From Pogonophryne albipinna (taxonomy: Eukaryota; Chordata; Actinopteri; Perciformes; Artedidraconidae), in assembly GCA_028583405.1 (NCBI GenBank), contig CM053248.1:26276543-26340542 (forward strand): a stretch of DNA of 64,000 nucleotides, in the 5' to 3' direction. Positions 1 to 12,120 of this stretch are shown here, piece by piece. Position 1 is the first letter of the stretch. Each line of letters begins with the position of its first letter. Below the pieces are notes generated by a model, which was given only the letters and a program-made list of their open reading frames with translations, searched no databases and had not been told where the DNA came from. The position numbers and the translations under genes are program-made.

Positions 1-334
1 AGCTGGAATGTTGATCTGTAGTTAAACAGCTTTATGCTTACAAAAAGAGCCCCGGCTCTCCCCACTCAGCGTTAAACACATCTAGTTACACAAGGACACG
101 CGTTCTGTGTGCATGTAGGACTTATTTTCAATCATATTTGGGAAAATAAATATTTAAAAGTGACATACAGCTCCACGGCCATTTTTTATAATGGGGAAAC
201 AAAAAGTCTACAATTCATTTTAGAAACTTGAAGTTCCATTTAACAAAGAAAAAATCAATCATTTTGTAATTTATAGTACTAATACCACACATGTTTCTTT
301 ATATCACTCTAAATGAAAAACTTGGGCTGTGAAA

Positions 335-550
335 CTGACTTTTGACTGTGAGGGAGTACGGTTGTCTTTCGTTCGGGAGGTTGAGGGTGCGATGCCAGCC
401 CTTGCTGTCAACATGTTGCTCCCGATGGCAAACGGTGTGTGAATGTGTGTGAATGTTAACCTGAGCAAATGGCACTGTATGAATGGGTGAATGAGTGGGG
501 TCGTCAAGACTGGATAAAGCGCTTTATAAATGCTGCCCATTACCATTTTA
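335..550 (+). repeat. SINE-like teleost interspersed fragment
   Basis: The stretch reads like the body and tail of a common teleost tRNA-derived SINE. It contains 'ccagcccttgctgtcaacat', then 'ttgctcccgatggcaaacgg', repeated 'tgtgtgaatg' words, and the tail word 'aaagcgctttataaatg' followed by 'cccattaccatttt'. The usual 5' tRNA-like head with A and B boxes is not recognisable, so the copy looks truncated and diverged. The family name is not assigned; recognition is from memory of fish repeats. Confidence 0.55.
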
Positions 551-635
551 TAGGCTATTATTAAGAACAATGTCTCCTTAATAAACAAGAATGTTAATAT
601 TTTTGGAGGTTTGGACCAAACAAATATCCTCAGTG

Positions 636-1175
636 TCCGCGGGGTCTTAAAAAGTATTAAAAGTTGATAAATCAATTTAGCGAAAATTAAGGCTATTAAA
701 AAGTATTAAACGGCATTTTCCAAGGTATTACATTTTCTAGCTTGTTTTTAATAAGTATATCAATTAAAATTCAAATATATCAACCAAAGAGGTTGTATTC
801 TAAGGTGTGCCTGAATGTAATCATTGCGTAGGTGTGTAGTGTGATTCTGTGTAGTTTATTTATGGCATCCCGTTGGGTTGGACGTCATCTGAACAGGACA
901 TCGCGCGCTCACTGCTTGATAGCGCGCGAAGGTCCGTTTACACCGGTTGTTAAACAACATCGGTACGGGGAAATGCAAGTCTGCGTCCAAATGGTTGGAA
1001 GATAAGGAGGAAGGACAATCAATACTGTATATAGTCAATGTGAGGTAAAGTGTGTCGCCAAGGTAACCGGTTAGAACTCAAAGTAGCGATGAGGTCTTAA
1101 AATGTATGGAAAGGGTCTTAAAAAAGGTCTTCAAAGGAATTCAATTTGACTTCCGGATTCCTGCATATACCCTGA
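636..1175. repeat. Interspersed repeat with 'gtcttaaaaa' termini
   Basis: The segment begins near 'gggtcttaaaaagtattaaa' and ends near 'gggtcttaaaaaaggtctt' followed by 'ttccggattcctgcatatac'. The middle contains CpG-rich sequence (around 880-990) unlike the AT-rich flanks. The repeated 'gtctta' words at both ends suggest an old fish repeat rather than host intron. Superfamily is not determined. Confidence 0.35.
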
Positions 1176-2351
1176 TCCTCCTTCCTTTGAAGAAAACACT
1201 TTCCAAACTATTTTCTGAATTTTTCCCATCAATTATCATAACAAATAGTTACCATATAAAGTGAAGATGATATTGTCGTATAAAACATTGATATTCGGTC
1301 ATAATTCAAATTAAAACTCAAATCTGAGAGCATCACTCTCCCATTCAGACGATAACACTGGAGACCCAGAGGCAGCAGCTGAAGACTTGCTGTGTGGCAA
1401 GCTATTTACATTTTCCCAGCCCTTGTTTGCGAGGGCTAATTTGTTTTTCTGCCAGCAGATAGAACCCATTGTGTTTTGACCAGGCCTTTTTTAAGTATTT
1501 GCATCACAAATCACACGTGCCCCCAGGCTCGCTTGTTAATTACCATGGAAAACGCATGCACAGGCTGAAACTCACATATATCCTCGTCGCTTTGCCGAGT
1601 ACAAAGTTCACAGAGCTGCTCTTTAGAACCACCCATAAACAATTGCCTCTCGTTTTTTTTTTAATATAAATCTAGCAACTCATACTTGTCATTAAAATGA
1701 CACGCTGACATTGCTAGGTATTCTTATGTTTCAGTTTTGCTTTGTCAGCGCTCTTGTATAAACTGCCGGCGTGGTCATGCTTTCAAATGAACAGAAACTG
1801 AGTGATTTGCTCTACTTGTTTCTCTTCTCCTTTTTATTTTTGTATTATCGGACTGATTTATGACTATTTCAAAACCACCAGCCCTCGTCAGATTTGAGCT
1901 TTTTAACTCGTGGCAAAGCCTGAAATGTTGCAAGAATCAGAATTGTCCTTAACAGAACTCTTCTTTCTTTCAGCTTTAGCGTAGCACCACGCCACTCTGC
2001 TCCTTCCTCTTGTAATCCTAGCCCTGCACACACTTTGCATGCGTGTGCACACACACACAGGTTTTTCTGGTCAGGTTAGTTTTTTAAAAGATCAAAAGGG
2101 TTAGTACAGGAGCTTTCGGGAGGGGAATGGCTGGTGCTAAAACTGACAATTACAACATAAATAATCACTATTTCTGATAACATTTGAATGTTAGAGCACG
2201 GGTGTTTGTTTACTGCGTCACTAATGCAAAATACATGCAAAAACAATCCCCTGATGATGCGTGGTGGCATAATAGAGACGTTGTTGGTCACAGGAGATAT
2301 GGCCAGGAAAATCTGCAATGCTTTTTGCAGTCAGCTTTTGGTTTATGTTGA

Positions 2352-2394
<43 letters not shown>

Positions 2395-2478
2395 TAAAGG
2401 AATGCATCCCAGTCTTGGCAGTCTCATGCCTGGGCTTGCACTAATTGCGCATGAACAGTGTAAGAAAAAAAAACACCC

Positions 2479-2527
<49 letters not shown>

Positions 2528-2529
2528 GA

Positions 2530-2730
2530 CGTTTCCATCACTTTCAAGGACATAACAGGACTAACATTAATTTCCTCTGGACTTACTCTTACCTTAACCT
2601 AAACCAAAACCATGCCCTAAGTCTTAACACTAAAATCTACCGCGGTGGGGAATTACATGTTGTCCCCAAAAGGAAGCCCGGTCCCCACAATGTGACCGAG
2701 TAAACAGATTCAGGCCCCCACAACATGAGT
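2530..2730 (-). repeat. GGGGAC-type teleost repeat, copy 1
   Basis: This segment aligns by eye, in reverse orientation, with 49500-49735. Shared words include 'gtccccacaa', 'gtaaacagat', 'cttaaccta' and 'ggacatwaca'. It sits between CA/TG arrays, as the second copy does. The family is common in fish but I do not name it. Confidence 0.55.
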
Positions 2731-2826
2731 CAAACACGGCCACACATGCAGATGGAGCCACACTTCAGTACATATCAAAGACACGCTTGCAAACGCGTGT
2801 CTACTGCAATACCAAAAACTTGGCAT

Positions 2827-3131
<305 letters not shown>

Positions 3132-3248
3132 CACGTCATTTATTGAATGCAATAGTTATAGTTGGTATGTTAACTGTGCTGTTTATGATTTTAAAAGAAC
3201 TGAATCTAATAATTGGTGTAGAATTAACAGAAATGCCTCCTGTCGCAG

Positions 3249-5371
3249 GGCGAGTCGGTGAAGTATTTCTTGGATAATCTGGATAAGCTTGGCGAGCCGG
3301 TAAGTTGTTTCTTTCTGCACTGATTGTTATATTCAGACGTGCACATGTTATAGTTGATATTGCAACTTGCCTAGACAATTTAAGGGTAGATGACGACAAA
3401 GATAACGCAGACATTTAGCCAAAGATGCTACTGTTAGATGGACAGTGCATATGCTTATCTGGATCCAGCATACATTTAGTTAATGATATTGCTTAGTGTT
3501 ATATTCTGCTGGGAAATGGGGACGGCATATTGATACCAATACCAGGGAACTTCCTTGATACTTGATACCCACTTCAACACTACAGTAAACAATAAATGTG
3601 TATCTACTTCAAGACACACTCCTTTATTCCTGTTTGCAGACTTATTTTCAGGAAGTTAAACCGGTCATAAATCGCTCTCTAATATCTGCATTATATTGCT
3701 CTTTTTTTTGTTTTATTTCCCTCCAATTGCTGCCCAAAATCAACATTTTGAAGAAGCTAAAATAAGGATTTTCTTTAGCAAATATTCACCTTATTATAAG
3801 TTTTCATAAAATGTTACCTCAGGATGTGAAGTAATGTTCTATAAAGAAAGATCTTCTGATTAAAGGCCTAGAAATTAAATACAAAACAAAAATGTCTCTA
3901 CTTTTAGTTGTTATATGTCTAATTCTTCTTAGTCCACTAGCACCATTTTTGTTTTCATCTTGAGATGTTCTATATAAATACATGATATACATGCTGGTAT
4001 TCATTGGTGTGTTTTCTCCCCTGCAGGACTACCTCCCCACTCAGCAGGACATCCTGCTGGCTCGTAAACCCACCAAGGGAATCCACGAGTATGACTTTGA
4101 GATCAAGAGCGTTCCCTTCAAGATGGTGGACGTGGGGGGGCAGCGGTCAGAGCGTAGGCGCTGGTTTGAGTGTTTCGACTCGGTCACCTCCATCCTCTTC
4201 CTCGTCTCCTCCTCTGAATACGACCAGGTGAAGAAAAAAAAACACACCACTGTTTTCAAATGCTGGCCATGGCATCTTTGGTACACAAGCAAGCACACAC
4301 ACTGATAGCCTGATAAGTGAAACATTAATCCGTTTGTTCAGGCAGATAATGTGTAGTGACTTTTTGATAAGTCGTTTTTGCTTTGTTTATATACCCACTC
4401 GTATTCGGTTGAGCTGTTGTGATTCATACAAGTGTAAATGTTAGTGTAAATCAGATTCAGTAAATGATGTATTGTGTTGACCGTTGTATAGTAAGGCTGC
4501 ACAAACTCTCAGCTTGATGTGAAGCTCAGTTTTAGGGGGATGGTTCAGTCATGGGGAAACACCAGAAATAAACACAGGAATTTTTTTTGCAATTTATTTA
4601 TCTTTTCTTTGTAGCAGTACTGTTTTGAAAAATGTATGCATTCTATTCGAGGTGTGACCTATGTTAGAGGAGATAACAATCTTTTAAAGTTTGAACCATT
4701 GAAAACGATATATTAGTCAATCTACATATTTTGCAATAAACGCATAGGAAACATTCTTTGATTGAATTTCTTAAATGTGTTTTCACTTCAATAAGCTTTA
4801 TTGTCCCCTGAAAGCAATGCTGTCGTAGTGCGGCTAGCTATAAGTTGGGGATAGTTTAGCTTCTTCTGGTTTTTTTTCTGCCAGCGAATCCTCGCAGCCA
4901 ATCAGTTGAACTACTTGATAAAATAATAATAAAATCTAGTACCAATCAAAACAGTACTATCTGTACAATTGTATTCAACCCCACTGTTGCTGTTTACAGG
5001 TGCTGATGGAGGACAGGCAGACCAACCGGTTGCGTGAATCACTAGACATCTTCGAGACCATCGTCAACAACCGCGTCTTCATCAGCGTCTCCATCATCCT
5101 CTTCCTCAACAAGACAGACCTGCTGGAGGAGAAGGTGAAGAGCGTTGCGCTCAAGGACTACTTTCCCGAGTACACTGGGCAGGAGCACAACCTGCCGGAC
5201 ATCCAGGCGTTCATGGTGGAGTGCTTCCGGGCCAAGAGACGCGACGCCACCGTGAAGCCCCTGTACCACCACTTCACCACGGCCATCAACACGGAGAACA
5301 TCAGGCTGGTGTTCCGGGACGTCAAGGACACCATTCTGCACGACAACCTCAAGCAGCTCATGCTCCAATGA
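3249..5371 (+). CDS. gna13: G protein subunit alpha 13, C-terminal exons (partial gene)
   Basis: This is the C-terminal 207 residues of a G12/13-class heterotrimeric G-protein alpha subunit, which couples membrane receptors to RhoGEFs and RhoA at the inner plasma membrane. Exons: 3249-3299, 4027-4227 and 5000-5371, all joined in phase 0 by GT-AG introns. The second visible exon carries switch I ([11 protein letters not shown]) and the G3/switch II motif [12 protein letters not shown]. The last exon carries the G4 box NKTD, the G5 region TTAINTEN and the C-terminus [10 protein letters not shown]. That ending matches GNA13 and not GNA12, whose tail ends in IMLQ. The family is about 377 residues, so roughly 170 N-terminal residues (P-loop, helical domain) lie before the window. 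Whether it is gna13a or gna13b cannot be told. No disruption is seen. Confidence 0.95.
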
Positions 5372-7303
5372 CCCCTGTCAACCTGTGAAAAAAATAGACA
5401 AACCCGCCCTGTGCTCCTCCTCGACGGGGACTCGGGAGAGACCGGCCTCAGCGTTCTTCTTCAGCCGTTTTTATATTAGTTTTTACTCTCCTCATCGAAG
5501 AGTTAGCCTTCTTGTTAGTTTGGTATGGGAACGAGTCAGTAGGGCAGACTGTCTGTGGTTATAAGCATGCCGATTAGATAACATCTGATCTTGTGCTGCT
5601 TCGTTTCGAGAGTCTCTCCTCTGGCCTGAGCGCTGCCTTCCAGCACAAAGACTCGCTGCGGCTTTTCTACTAACAAGGTGCCGGTGATGGTGCCAATGCC
5701 AGCGCCTGGATGTGGAGACTTTGAACAAAGCGGGCACATGGCCTCTGAACCAGATACACAACCTGCCAAACGACAAATACAAGAACGAATATTTAAACAT
5801 GTATGCAAATGACAGTTAGATGGTCAAAATGCATCAAGCTCAGCTGTCCCTGTGTTATAATGCCAGTCTGTGTCCAACCACTGAATTGAACTATTCCAAA
5901 ATCAGTCCATTATTTCTGCCGCAACCTCCAGTACTGCATCTTGAACATTGTTTCGACGCCCCTGTAGTTTGTAGAAGGGTTTGCCAACTGATCAGGAGAC
6001 TGCAAAACGGTCCTTTTTATTTTCCTCATATTTCAGCATTCTTCTCCCGTCCCAGTCATCACTTATCCCGCCTGAGATCAGCAGGCTAAACGTGCCGTCA
6101 CAGGGCTATTTCTGCAGAGAGAAGGACCTCTTTTTTTTATGGTGAAAGCGGCTCAGAACGGTTCAATATTTGATGTTGGAAATGGCTCCAGCACTGGCAC
6201 CTTGTCTTGAAAAATGATATAAAATGACCACAAGACTGAACCTTTCCATATAATGTCTTCTGTAGACCTAATCACTGTTTATATCCTGCATTTGTGCCTC
6301 TATAGAATTAAAAGCCAACCCTAGCTGCCTTTGACGGATAATTAAGACGCAAGTTTTCATGTCCTTCTGTTTTTTAGTTGTTTAGGACAACATTACCTTT
6401 TAATGGCACATTAGGCAGGTGTGTCAGCAAGTGAACATGCAGTCCACTGTTTTCTCAGGTTTGAATCAGAACCAGCGTTTAATGCTGATGTTGTTGTTGA
6501 ACTAACTGAATATTTTAATCTTTATCTGGGTGGCAGAGCGGTGAGACTCTGCCCGTTCTGAGTACAGTTAGCTGGGTGGTTGTTGGTACTGTATCCTCAT
6601 GGCTTTGACCCCTGAATGTTGACCCAGAATCCCCCCTTTTCTCTCCTTATTTTCTTTCCATCTCTGATTAGATGCCTTGTAAAGGGACAGACCTCCCCTG
6701 TTTTCCTGGATGATAAATGTCTGTTAATAGATGTACAGAGATTTGCTCTAGATTTTATGATAATACTGTAACCAACATTTTAATAGTAAGGTGTAACTGA
6801 CAGAGTTGTGTCTCAAGTCATCTTTGTTAAAAACCTTGAAGATTTGATTATATTCCACAAGCCATCTTGTCTTATTTAGAAGTCCCCTTTAAAAAACATT
6901 TTTTAATTTGTTATTAGAGTTGAATACTTTGGTCAAGTCTATTCTGTAGGGAGCCAGTGTTTTTTATTAAAATGTTTTTTTCCTGCCAAATCACCCTATG
7001 CTTTAACATCAACAGTGTCTAGTTTTTTCTCCCAGAATAAAGCTCCTGTGAGCTTTAGTTTGCTTCCAGTTCTGGCTTTGTATATACTGTAATCTGTTGC
7101 CATGTAAATAATATCCAGGTTTATCTGTATATGTAAATGGTTGTAGAAATTGAGTATTCTTTTCCATTCTGAATGTGTTTCAAATGACTGCTTTTCCAAT
7201 GAAGATGACCTTTTTATGATTTAGATTTGTGTGTAATCTTTTTTCCTCACCTTAAAATTCATCCCTGTGCCAAGTCTCATGCCACTCTAACCCTATCAAT
7301 AAA
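5372..7303 (+). other. gna13: gna13 3' untranslated region
   Basis: About 1.9 kb of AT-rich sequence without a credible ORF follows the gna13 stop codon. It contains no recognised transposon and ends at a good AATAAA (7298-7303). The first few hundred bases are relatively GC-rich. The extent is inferred from the polyadenylation signal only. Confidence 0.65.
7298..7303 (+). other. Polyadenylation signal, gna13
   Basis: A canonical AATAAA in the context 'ccctatcaataaaatacac', about 1.93 kb downstream of the gna13 stop codon. Vertebrate GNA13 transcripts have long 3'UTRs, so this is a plausible end. Shorter isoforms cannot be excluded. Confidence 0.6.
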
Positions 7304-7421
7304 ATACACTTTTCTAATGAGAGTGAGGTGGTTTTTTTCTCTTCATTTTGTATAGTTAAGTATCAACATGGGCCCTAAACAGACGTTTATATCGTCTTTT
7401 TACTACTACTGTTATTTTATC

Positions 7422-7720
7422 TTAAAGGTCCCCCATTATACTGTTTTTCAATAATATATAATAGGTCTCAGATATTTACAAAACATGTCTCTGAAGTGTT
7501 TAGTTTGAAATACCCAACAGATGTAGCATCCCATAAACCCCTCTGTTTCAGCCCTGTTTCCAAAGTGCTGATTCTCTTTTACTTTAGATGAAAATAAGGA
7601 GCCACGCCCCTCTGAGAGATATTTGGTTAAAAAGAACAGAGCGCTCTTGACACAGAGGGGCCCATGTTGATGTCTAAAAGACATGAAAAAGTGGATTTTG
7701 CATAATTAGGTGACCTTTAA
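7422..7720. mobile_element. TTAA-flanked MITE (piggyBac-like)
   Basis: A 299-bp segment starting 'ttaaaggtcccccattata' and ending 'cataattaggtgacctttaa'. The ends are imperfect inverted repeats (TTAAAGGTCMCC...TTATRC) and each terminates in TTAA, the target site used by piggyBac elements. There is no transposase ORF. It lies between gna13 and the C17orf80-like gene. Confidence 0.6.
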
Positions 7721-8531
7721 TTATACAAATGCATGTTAAGTAGCCTACCTTGTTTTAGTGTTATTATAAACCATATCTCCTCTAAAACTTGCAATTACAA
7801 ATCTATTTCTTTGTATTTTATTGTTAACACAACATATACATCTCTAAAATGAAAGTCAATCATTGTTTCATGCCTACTTAATACAAATACTACTTGATTT
7901 AAACTATTTTTGACAGATGAGCAACTGTACCTGCGAAATAATGTCATACAATAAGCCTGAACTAGCGTATTAAACTAAATTGACCTTGTGAAGAGGGTTT
8001 TGTGAATAAACATCCTAACTTAGTCTGAGTAAGAAAACGGTTCTAGCAGTCTACTGTTAGCCAAAACAACTAAAATAAATACAATTCTTGTTCTGCCAAA
8101 TCATATCGCCAGTAGGCTACACCTGTGGACAATTTAAACAATGAGAAGCGGTTACTTCAGGGATTAACGCTAAACCGGAAGTGAATCATCTCAATTGTGT
8201 CGATGCACCACACCCACTGAACAGACTAATGCACAGTTGTATTTCATCAAATGTTATATATATCAAATAACCCTTTTTAACCCGGTCCTTATGAATACAT
8301 TATTTATTTTCTCCCTTTTTAACCATTTACAGTCAGGCTCCTAGCGCGCTACCTAAAGGGTCCTTCCGTGTAAACGCAACATGTGAAATGTGTTTTTAGG
8401 TTGACACTTTGCGTGAATGCGATCATATTTGTCACTTTACCTTTTTTCTATCACGCTTTTACAACTTTTTTCGCTGTAACTTCTTCGAACATGCTGAAAC
8501 CTGATTGGCTGTGTTGACAGACGCGTGCAAA
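7721..8531. other. gna13 to C17orf80-like intergenic region and 5' flank
   Basis: About 0.8 kb of mostly AT-rich DNA with no ORF of interest. The last 200 bp, immediately before the ATG at 8532, contain 'cctgattggctgtg', a CCAAT-box-like sequence in inverted orientation (ATTGG at 8502-8506). No TATA box was recognised. The promoter of the downstream gene presumably lies here. Confidence 0.45.
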
Positions 8532-11500
8532 ATGAGCTCTGGTAAGTGTCATAATCGCATACAATTGTTGTGTGATTCACATAAGCAGAGTCACCACATG
8601 ACCTAATGACAACAGAAATTACATGTGTTTGTATTAGCCTATTATGTTTTGATTGGGACTCCCTGCACTGCTTAGTAATTAAATAAAGTCTGTAGTAGAA
8701 GAGCCTGTACTGTAAGTACTTTTCCTTCAAGGTCAGCCCATAGCAGTGGTGGAAGAAGTATTCACATTGTACTTAAGGAAAGGTTGCAATATTAGGCTAT
8801 AGTGTAAAAATACTCTGTTAAAAGTAATGAACAAGGTGTACTAAAGTGAAATGTTAAATGTGGACACATTTTCTATGTTCTACTTTACAAATCCATTCCA
8901 CAACAGATTTGATCATTTACTCCAGGAAATGTTCTAAGCAACATTTCAAAGGATTTCTGGTTCCATCTTTTCAAATGTGCAATTTTGATGTTTGAATTGT
9001 GTATACAAGTAAAAGTAAAATATCTTACAGTTAGAGGCAATTTGAAAATATCACCTTATATTATATTATTGATTTATCATGAAAATGATCAGCAGACAAT
9101 TTAGATAAAGTAAATACATTTACATTTAGACATGATCTAAATGTTGAAGTGTTGGTCTACTTTGTGTTTTGCCATTTTCCCCCTCAGAGGTGTGCCCATT
9201 CTGCGGGAAAGCTTACAAAAGGTTGAAGAGTCATCTCCCACATTGTAAGGCAGCAGCAAGCTCCAAAACCCCTCCAACCAAACACGATGTCCCGGGGAAT
9301 CAGACAACATCGTCTTCTCAGCTCACTGCAAATGTATCCAAACCAACAGCAGACTCGACACAGACATTGTCAAAAGAAACAAGTCCACGATCAAAGAAGA
9401 GTAATAAGATGTCTCTGGCATCAGCAGCAGAAACAACACAGCCATCGGCCACGAGTTCTGCGTCACTTCCAACATCAGCTAAGAAGAAGAAACAGAAGCT
9501 GTCCGAACAAACAGCCAACTTTCCCTCATCTACAACCAACTCCATTAGCTCCCCATTGCAACCTTCCACTATCTCTAAACCCAAAAAGCAGAGTCTCCAA
9601 GCTTTGATAGAAGCGGAAAAATCCAAACAGGTTTCTAAGGGCCCACTGGAGGGGACTAGATCTGCCTCGGAGGACCTGCCCAAAACTAATCCTGACAAAA
9701 ACTCAATAAAAGACGGGGCCAAACCCACTAAAGCCAAGACGTCAAAGAAGAAAAAGGCAGCTGCACAATCCTTTTCTTCAGCAAAAGATACCTCGACCTC
9801 TCTGGGCTCTAAAGATGTCAAAGACAACCTCTGGGTGGACACTGAAAGGAAAGTGGAGGATTTATCTGAAAATGAGATGTTCTTGAACTCAGAAAGCGGT
9901 CACCGGGCCAGGATAACCCTCCAGGGAGTTAGAGCCATTTTAGGCCGAGACAACGTGGCCCGTCAGTCCAGAACCGCAAGCATACTGAGCCAGATTGATA
10001 CTGCGGATGATCTGAGCAGCAAAATCAGTCTCAGTGCAGTCCCTCTCCCAACAGGGACTAAAGACAGCTGCTTGGTTACAATTAATACTCTGTCAGACCA
10101 GCCACCTTGCACCCCTGCACAACATACAGAGCTACAATCAGTTATGAGAATAAGTTCAAAGTCTAAACAATTATCACTAATCCCCCTGCAACAGTTAGAG
10201 CTAACCCCCCCTGCAGCTCCCCTCTCTAGTGGCCTTCTACCGTCTCAGACGAGCAAGGACACGTCCCCTCCACGTACTGTCGGCATGCATGAGGGGATGA
10301 AGGTTCCCGGACTCATCACAATATCATCATCACTCACAAGGTTTTCCCGCCCTCTGACGGCACTGAGGTGTGACACATCGAGAGCTGATGATGGGTTGGA
10401 GATGTGGCACAAGGTCAGGAACCAAAACACTGCTGATGGTACTAAAGGTGGGTGTTTGGCAGCTGGGCAAAAGACCTCCACACTACAGACTGAAATTAAT
10501 CTTAAAGGCATAATTTTCATAATTGCAGGGGGTTGTATGAGGTGCATATCCATGTTTATGGTGGTTCGTTAGCATTCACTAAAGTCACACAATAACACAA
10601 ACTATTTAACCAATCAAGGCAGCAGTGGACTAACACCTGTAGTCTGGTGGCTATAAAGAGAGAATAGATACTGTCCTTGTTGGCAAGCGATGTTTGACAG
10701 CAAGGTAATGCTGTCAAAATATTGTAAATGTAGCGTAAAATCCAACTAATATTGTTATTTTTTAAGATGGCTAAAATACATTTAGCTTTTGCCCCTTCTA
10801 CATTAGTACCATGCTTAGTTTCAGTACCAGTACATCATCTATAGTTAATACACTACATATGGATGAAGTACCTCATACCACCCACTTCAAAAAACACAAA
10901 CTATCCCTTTAAAGTGTTCTTGTTTACTTGTACTTTCAAGTTCGATTTTTTTTAGATTTTGACAAATGGTTATTTTATATTTTGTTTTTCTTCAGAGTGT
11001 ATTCATCTGTTTGTGTTATGTCTTAATTGTGTAGGTGCTCTGACAGAGCGGAGTCTTGGACAGGTGAGACTGAGGGAGTTGCCTCAGTGGCTGGCCTACA
11101 AAACCCCCAGCCATCCTAAAGATGTAGTGAAAATGGTGCAAGGAGGTGACTACACTCACATCCAACACATACAAATATGTGATGCACATAGAACAGACCA
11201 GTAAATGTACTGTGTTTTTTTGTGGTCTTTTATGTATGTATCTACCTGTGTTATACAGAGTGTTTCTTTGAGAAATCTGTCATTTTAAACAAGATAACAG
11301 GCATTTGGTCACCTACACTGAAGAAATGTTCATACGTTGACTTAAATAAATGTATTTTGTAAACAAATTACAAATAATTGTATAAGGTGAGTTGAAAGCA
11401 ATAGTATTACGTTTAAATAACAAATAATAGGTTCAACTTAATACTATTGCCTTCAACTAACCTAACTCAATTATGTGGAACCTTTTGACATACTACATTT

Positions 11501-12120
11501 AATCAAAGTCAGTTTCATTTTTTCAGTGCACAATCTCCTTTGAGAAGGTGTCAGGGAGGTGGTTGTCTGCCAGAAGCAATATTAAACTGACTTTTTATCC
11601 ACTTTTATGCCAGAATTGAACAGCCCACTTTTATCTTGCTCTTTTATAATTATTTGTTTTTCCTGGATGAAGGGTTGCAGTCATTAGACATCTTGATCTG
11701 CAGTTATCAGAGAAACAAACTGAGCTAAAGTTATTGGCAGCATCAGGGAAAAACTTAATTTTACTACGAAACTGCTTTATTCAGAATGTGTCCAGCTCAC
11801 TCACCGGGTACAACTCTTTGTATAAGGTCTGCATGTTTATGTCTCCTCTCCTCTTCTGTGCTTCCATCAGGCTGGCAGTGGTATAACAAGAAGTATTTTG
11901 AAGTGAAGAAAGGTGGAATAGGTGGCCTGAGCATGTTGTTAGCAGGATACTGTGCTATCAGCTACATCTGGAGTTACTCTCATATAAGTAAGTGTGAAGA
12001 TTTCTCTCATTGTTGCTCTATGTAATGGGCTACATATATTTTGATATATTTTATCTGAGCTTGTTCATGAATGTTATTTGTTTTTTTCCAGAGCGAGATC
12101 GCAGGAGGAAGTACCACTAA
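8532..12120 (+). CDS. mtnap1: C17orf80/MTNAP1-like protein with ATP-synthase-f-like tail
   Basis: Five exons join in frame: 8532-8541, 9188-10447, 11035-11145, 11871-11987 and 12092-12120, giving 508 residues. All introns are GT-AG and all are phase 1. The start MSSEVCPFCGK is split by intron 1. Residues 6-23 form a C2HC zinc finger (C6, C9, H19, C23; CPFCGKAYKRLKSHLPHC), matching the N-terminus I recall for human C17orf80, a mitochondrial nucleoid-associated membrane protein that supports mtDNA replication. The middle (about 30-420) is Ser/Thr/Lys-rich and low complexity, with no domain seen. Residues 425-508 resemble the F1Fo ATP synthase f subunit, with LRELPQW, WYNKKYFEVKKG, a membrane segment GLSMLLAGYCAISYIW and the end RRRKYH. 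Orthology is inferred; the tail similarity is read directly. Confidence 0.82.
8744..9020. mobile_element. hAT-like 'CAGTGGTGGAAG' element, copy 1
   Basis: It begins 'cagtggtggaagaagtattc', the left terminus of a very common teleost non-autonomous element, then carries the typical 'actctgtta', 'aagtaatga' and 'caagtaaaagtaaaat' words. The right terminus is not clear, so the end coordinate is approximate. It lies inside intron 1 of the C17orf80-like gene. Confidence 0.55.

Noticed and set aside
304..675. 123-codon minus-strand ORF near the window start
   Set aside because: It covers the SINE-like fragment and an AT-rich flank and resembles no protein.
9318..9842. 174-codon antisense ORF inside exon 2 of the C17orf80-like gene
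   Set aside because: It is the complementary frame of a low-complexity Ser/Lys-rich exon whose sense frame splices cleanly.
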